DNA from: Carallia brachiata
Lineage: Eukaryota; Streptophyta; Magnoliopsida; Malpighiales; Rhizophoraceae
Reading direction: 5' to 3'
Length of the DNA stretch: 64,000 bases
Assembly: GCA_021464245.1 (NCBI GenBank)
Contig: JADCRB010000043.1
Coordinates: 338,168 to 402,167 of the forward strand
Position numbers and translations under genes: made by a program. The notes beneath the pieces were generated by a model, which had not been told where the DNA came from, ran no database searches, and saw nothing but the letters and a program-made list of their open reading frames with translations. Position 1 is the stretch's first letter, and every line of letters starts with the position of its first letter. Of this stretch, positions 59,637 to 64,000 are shown piece after piece.

Positions 59637-61536
59637 AGGCCACATAATAGAACCCAAAATTAAATAAAAGGTTTTGAATTTTTAGTATATTGTAATTTGG
59701 ACTCTAACATCTGAAATATTTTATTTTAAGCCCAATACTTTCAAAAATGAGATTCCTTTTTATTTGGGTCCAGTTAAATTGAGGAAATGGACAAGTCCCA
59801 ATTGTCGCTCAAAATTCTATATTTTGTAGTTATAGATTATACTTAGTAATAAATGATATTGCTTAATTATAAAAATTGGCTACGTGAAAAACATATAATC
59901 AGTCATCTCTTTCTCTATTTCCTTTTGGTAATTTTTTATATTAGAAAAGGTGGTAAAGGACGAATCGGGCCATTTAATAGAGAAATATAAAAAATTAAGG
60001 GTTTGGATTATATTTTTTTAAAACCATTAAATTTTAGATTAGAAAAAGAAAACGTTTGGGAGTCTTGCTTTTTTGGATTGCAAGAAAGGAAATGAAAAAC
60101 AAAGAAAATAGAAAATAGTACAGTAATAATAATATTATAATTGATAAAAAGTAATGATTAAAAAGTTGTGAGAGAAAAAGTAAAAATTAGTTGTTTAGAT
60201 TAATAGAAAATGAATAGAAAAGAATATGAATAGAAAGTAATTTCCTATCATTTTTTTTCTTACCCTTTCTTATGTTTTACCAAACAAGACAATTAATCCA
60301 AAAACAAAAGGCAGAGGTCAACGCATGTGGAAGTAGAGATAATAACGGTGGCATTCAAGAAAGGTTTGCAAATGACGTAAACAGAAGATACTTCATTTGA
60401 TGCCCGTTTGCACGGGGAAATGAAAGTTTCCAAATGAATATTATTTGCTTTGATATCACGTACTTTGAAATATTGAATCGCTATCAATTTTTCTATTGTG
60501 AATTTTTTTTTTTCCCTTTCTTTCTTTTATGGTAAATGTAATATTCAACAGGATAACAGCGTTTTTAGTATTAAACTTTTATAAATTTTTATAATTGAGT
60601 TCATAATATTTTATTTTTTTAACTGAGTCATATACTTTTCAGACAATCAAGTCTTTTCGTTAACGGGTAGTTTGTCAAATCATTTAAAATGTGTTCTGAC
60701 CAAATGAAATTGAATAAAAAAAATTTTGATTAAGACTTGATTAAAAAAATTTTGGAACATTTAAGATTCGATTGAAAAAATTTTGAAACGTTGAAGACTT
60801 ATTTTATTCAATTCTATTTGGTGAGAGTACGTTTTAAATAATTTGTCTGACTGCCAATTAACAGAAGGATTTGATTGTAAAATAAATTTTATTTAAAAAC
60901 TTTAGTCAAGATCTGAATGAATTGTTGAAATAGTATTAGAGTTTTATAACAGAAAAATTATTTGTTTGAATCACACATTACTTTATATTTAATTATAAGT
61001 TTCTACAGATAAAATAAGTTTGATTTTAATTCATACTTCCAGTTTAATAAAGCTTGTGAGGGAGGAAGATAAATTTAAGATTTAATATATAATTTATTAT
61101 AAGGTTACAATCAACAGCTTATATTTTAATTAGTTTAATTGATTTATGCACCGTTAATCCCTCGGCACATAAATTGGATGATTTTAAAGGCACACATCCC
61201 TATATCAAACTGGCCTATGCAGGATTTCACTTCTACAGTAATCTTAATATAAATTGACAGTGATCAACATGGAAATGAAGTTTATTTTCCCACCAATTGC
61301 ACTGATCATTGTTGGTCGCAAATTATCTATTAACCATGTAAGAGAATGGAAGTATAAGATAAGAGGGTTGTCAATGTGGTATATAGTCCTAAAATTTGAA
61401 AAGGTTCGGCCGTAAAACTAAAAAAATGAAAAATAAATTCAGACTTCAGATTTTATATATAAAATGTAAGAGATTGAGATGTAGTAATTAAGAAAAGCAA
61501 AGGAAAACATTAAATAAGAAAATTACACATACGAAA

Positions 61537-64000
61537 CTACAACCAATTTAAAACAAACATCCGGAGATGTGGATCAGGCCAAAGGCCAGCCTTTTCGAAA
61601 GACGGATCGTATACTCCACTATTCTTGAACACCCTGCAATGAAAATGATTTCTTCCAAGTTAATTTATTCTCCATCATCAAGGTAATAATATATGGTATT
61701 ATTACACCTTAAAAAAAAAAAAACACATGATCAAATAATATCATGAGTTTGGTTGTTTTAATACAGTAATTTTGTACATTCTGTTAAGAAATCTTAACCT
61801 TTGGTTGGTCGAATTCTAGTGACTTTGTTCTCTTTATATAAAGAAAAAAAGCAACATCATAATGAAAATTCAAAAAGGGACCTTGGTTTGGGAGCATTGG
61901 CAGCGTTAGAGGTGCCTTCGTCTGCCGGAAAGTGGAATATTAGCGCCTCCTTTTGTGTTGTAAATGCCTTCTTCCCCTACAGCAGATGAAAGAAGAAGAA
62001 ATTAAAAAAAAAAAAAAAAAAAAGTAGTGAGTACTTAATTACCAATTTGATTCTTCAACAAATAATTGGTAAAACAATCATCGTGCCTGACCTTTGAGCG
62101 TTTGGATGAAGAAGAAGAAGATTCTGTGTCCTCAGATTCCGGTGGGCTCCTTCTCCGACTGGGTCCGGCAGTAGCAGTTGCATTCTGATGGAAAACAATT
62201 TGCGACAAGTAGTCGGAGTATATTAAACGTTGGAGCTAATGTCTTGTCTACATATCAAATTTATGAACAGACGAAAAAGATAGAAAGGAAATTTTTTTTT
62301 CTTTATTGGGATTCAATTGGTCAGAAGTTACGAGAACTCCCACATATATATATATATATATGAGCTCGTACATATATTCTTGTACACAGATAGTATACAT
62401 ATAAAATATACTTTTTGTGATGAATTTGATTATTTCTAAAACAAAATTTATTGTTTTTGTGACAAAAAATTATGTGTTAATTTCTTATATCATATTTTAT
62501 CAATTTTATTGTTGAAATAAGTAAGACCGTCATAATATGTATACTAAGTATGACTACCAACGTATAGATATCAAACTTTTTCATATATATATATATAGCA
62601 ATTAAGAAAAAATTTACTTGTTGATTCATGTCGGCGTTCAACAGGCCTTCCTGGAAAGTGTCCAGTATAGGATTCTTCCCATTTCTTCTTGTTGTGTTAA
62701 GCGCTTCCTCAGATTGCTGCCTGTATATAAAAACCCTGGTTATATGGTTTTAGTTATATATATATATATAAAAGACTCAAATCTTGAATGTCTAAATCGG
62801 TAAAAGTGTAAATAAAAATTTCAATCACAAGAGCTGAAAAAAAATTTTTTTTTTTTTTTTTTTGCATATTAAACAGTTATTGATTTGAATCATAAGGAAG
62901 GAAACACGTACATATAAAAATGTTAAAGGGAAATTGCATCAAATTTAGGTACCAAGGAGAGTTGGAAGAGTTCGACCTTGGTGGCACGGAGTTCACTGGA
63001 CGTGGCTCAGCAACGCCGGGGGTCACGGAAGCGTTATGAATTTGTCCTTGGGGAGAAGGAATTTGGGTCCTGAGTATATACATTCAGAGTCATTCACAAA
63101 CTGTATATTATTTAAAGAATTTGATCTAATTAATTAAGAAATACAATGATACATTGACACGAAAAAACGAAAAGAAAAAAAAATTCCACACTCACGTAGG
63201 ATGGTAGGTTAGTAAATCAAGCAAGCTTGGCATTCCTTGGATTGGCTGACAGTGGCGATGATGTAACGGTTGAGTCCTGATGTTGAAAAAAGAGGAAAAA
63301 AAAAAAAAAAGGAAAACAAAAGAAAAGGTTTTGTTAATGAAACAATAGATTGATGGTGCCTATATTGCTCAAATTAAATGCCATCTGAAATAAAGCAACA
63401 TCTATACGAATAAAAAAATGGGTGCAAAGATGAGATATACATTGAAGTTGAAGGCAGCCCAGAATTAGGACCGAGCAATGAAGAGTTGGGATATAGGAAG
63501 TTAAGTACCCCATGAGTCCCATGGGAGGGATAAGGCATCCTAAGTTCGAAAAAAAAAAACCTTCGGTCATTTATAATTAATCAACTTTACAAACAATTGC
63601 AAATTTTATATAATTAATTTGGGAATAAAACACATGGAATTACTGTAACCAAAGTGACTGGATACCTCAAAGGTAAAGAAGACGGCCCCGGTAGGTTCGT
63701 ATTAAATTCTAGTGGATTGTATACGTTGGAAACCATGTGGTTTTGATAATTGTGATTTGGGAACTGCTGGGCACTGTAATCACAAGATTAATTACTTCCC
63801 CATCCCTACGCATGCCAATTATAATTTTTGAGCAAAACACATACCAAGGTTGCATAGAATGTCCAGAAAGCACCGAGTCATTATAATTTGGATCATATAT
63901 GTTGGACATTCCAGGAATTTGATCCTGCACTGGCATTTCATTAAACAAGGTCCTCCTGAATTATGAGGAGCACTTGTTAGTCATGTGCTATTTTATTAAT
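61537..64000 (-). CDS. Array copy 4: 3' part of the same unknown gene (cut by window end)
   Basis: Exons seen (minus): E10 63955-63845, E11 63773-63666, E12 63539-63441, E13 63276-63196, E14b 63069-62953, E15 62720-62618, E16 62184-62092, E17 61976-61882, E18 61633-61537 (stop TAG). E14a, present in copy 3 as a 120-nt frame-neutral exon, is deleted between about 63150 and 63165. The E13-E14b junction still closes in phase. E10 and the long form of E13 are kept, as in copy 3. No stop is seen in the exons read. The C-terminus ends VYDPSFEKAGL..PDPHLRMFVLNWL. The 5' exons and promoter lie outside the window. Confidence 0.65.

Larger units (their letters stand above)
56660..61530. other. Intergenic part of array unit between copies 3 and 4
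   Basis: Homologous to the other two spacers, with extra insertions: DNA around 56660-56940 including the TA run, and a MITE at 59447-59636. No gene found; the open frame at 58089-58331 (minus) is not preserved in the sister spacers. Confidence 0.5.
21615..64000 (-). repeat. Tandem array of at least four gene-containing units (11.1, 11.7, 16.9 kb spacing)
   Basis: Stop codons of the four copies lie at 21771, 32914, 44653 and 61537. Homology covers the gene bodies and also the intergenic DNA: for example, GTAAGAGATTGAGATGTAGT occurs downstream of copies 1 and 4 (and nearly in 2), and GGAACAAATCCAACATTTAC occurs upstream of copies 2 and 3. All copies point the same way, as unequal crossing-over would give. 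The third spacing is longer mainly because of the Copia insertion (4.3 kb) and smaller inserts. The array runs off the window's right end. Confidence 0.9.

Noticed and set aside
60040..60295. MITE with CGTTTGGG and TACCAAAC ends
   Set aside because: The inverted ends are only about 8 bases and imperfect, and I found no duplication, so support is too weak.

Overview
The window is nuclear DNA of a flowering plant. Genes have many short exons with GT..AG introns, intergenic DNA is very AT-rich, and Ty3/Gypsy and Ty1/Copia LTR elements, a SINE, a LINE tail and many small terminal-inverted-repeat transposons are present. A dicot is likely, and something citrus-like would fit the sulfate transporter and the repeats. 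I cannot prove the species from the sequence.

Layout. (1) About 377-5575 is a decayed, probably non-autonomous Gypsy element: two LTRs packed with about 48-bp tandem repeats, a broken gag, and no recognisable protease, reverse transcriptase or integrase. (2) 8891-12728 (+) is a 12-exon group-3 sulfate transporter (SULTR3) gene. Its exon arithmetic works only if one base is restored in each of exons 3, 8 and 10, so it is a pseudogene or an assembly with three indel errors. A tRNA-derived SINE-like unit lies antisense in its intron 2. (3) 14657-15975 is a long-TIR, Mutator-like element with a perfect 9-bp target duplication, split by a 709-bp hAT-like element with an 8-bp target duplication. 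(4) 17686-18342 (-) is a small three-exon gene of unknown function with a TATA box. (5) 20701-20961 is a 5'-truncated LINE-type insertion with a poly-A tail and an 11-bp target duplication.

(6) About 21615 to the window end is the main feature: a tandem array of at least four copies, all on the minus strand, of one multi-exon gene that I do not recognise. Coding starts and stops are 27189/21771, 37868/32914, 49997/44653 and (partial) beyond 64000/61537. The inferred product is a 570-720 aa, Asn/Gln/Pro/Ser-rich protein, probably disordered, with an acidic N-terminus, a basic/Ser stretch that may act as a nuclear signal, and a conserved C-terminal tail. I worked out up to 19 coding exons from splice sites and phase. 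The copies differ mainly by loss or damage of whole exons, and the lost or damaged exons are the ones that start and end in the same phase, so the reading frame can survive. Shared lesions group copies 1 and 2 together and 3 and 4 together.

Intergenic parts of the array carry copy-specific insertions with identifiable empty sites in sister copies: a hAT-like element (41469-41938), a SINE (43394-43586), a degenerate Copia element inside the 5' leader intron of copy 3 (50073-54382) and several MITEs. Functions are inferred from sequence reading only; no database search was run.
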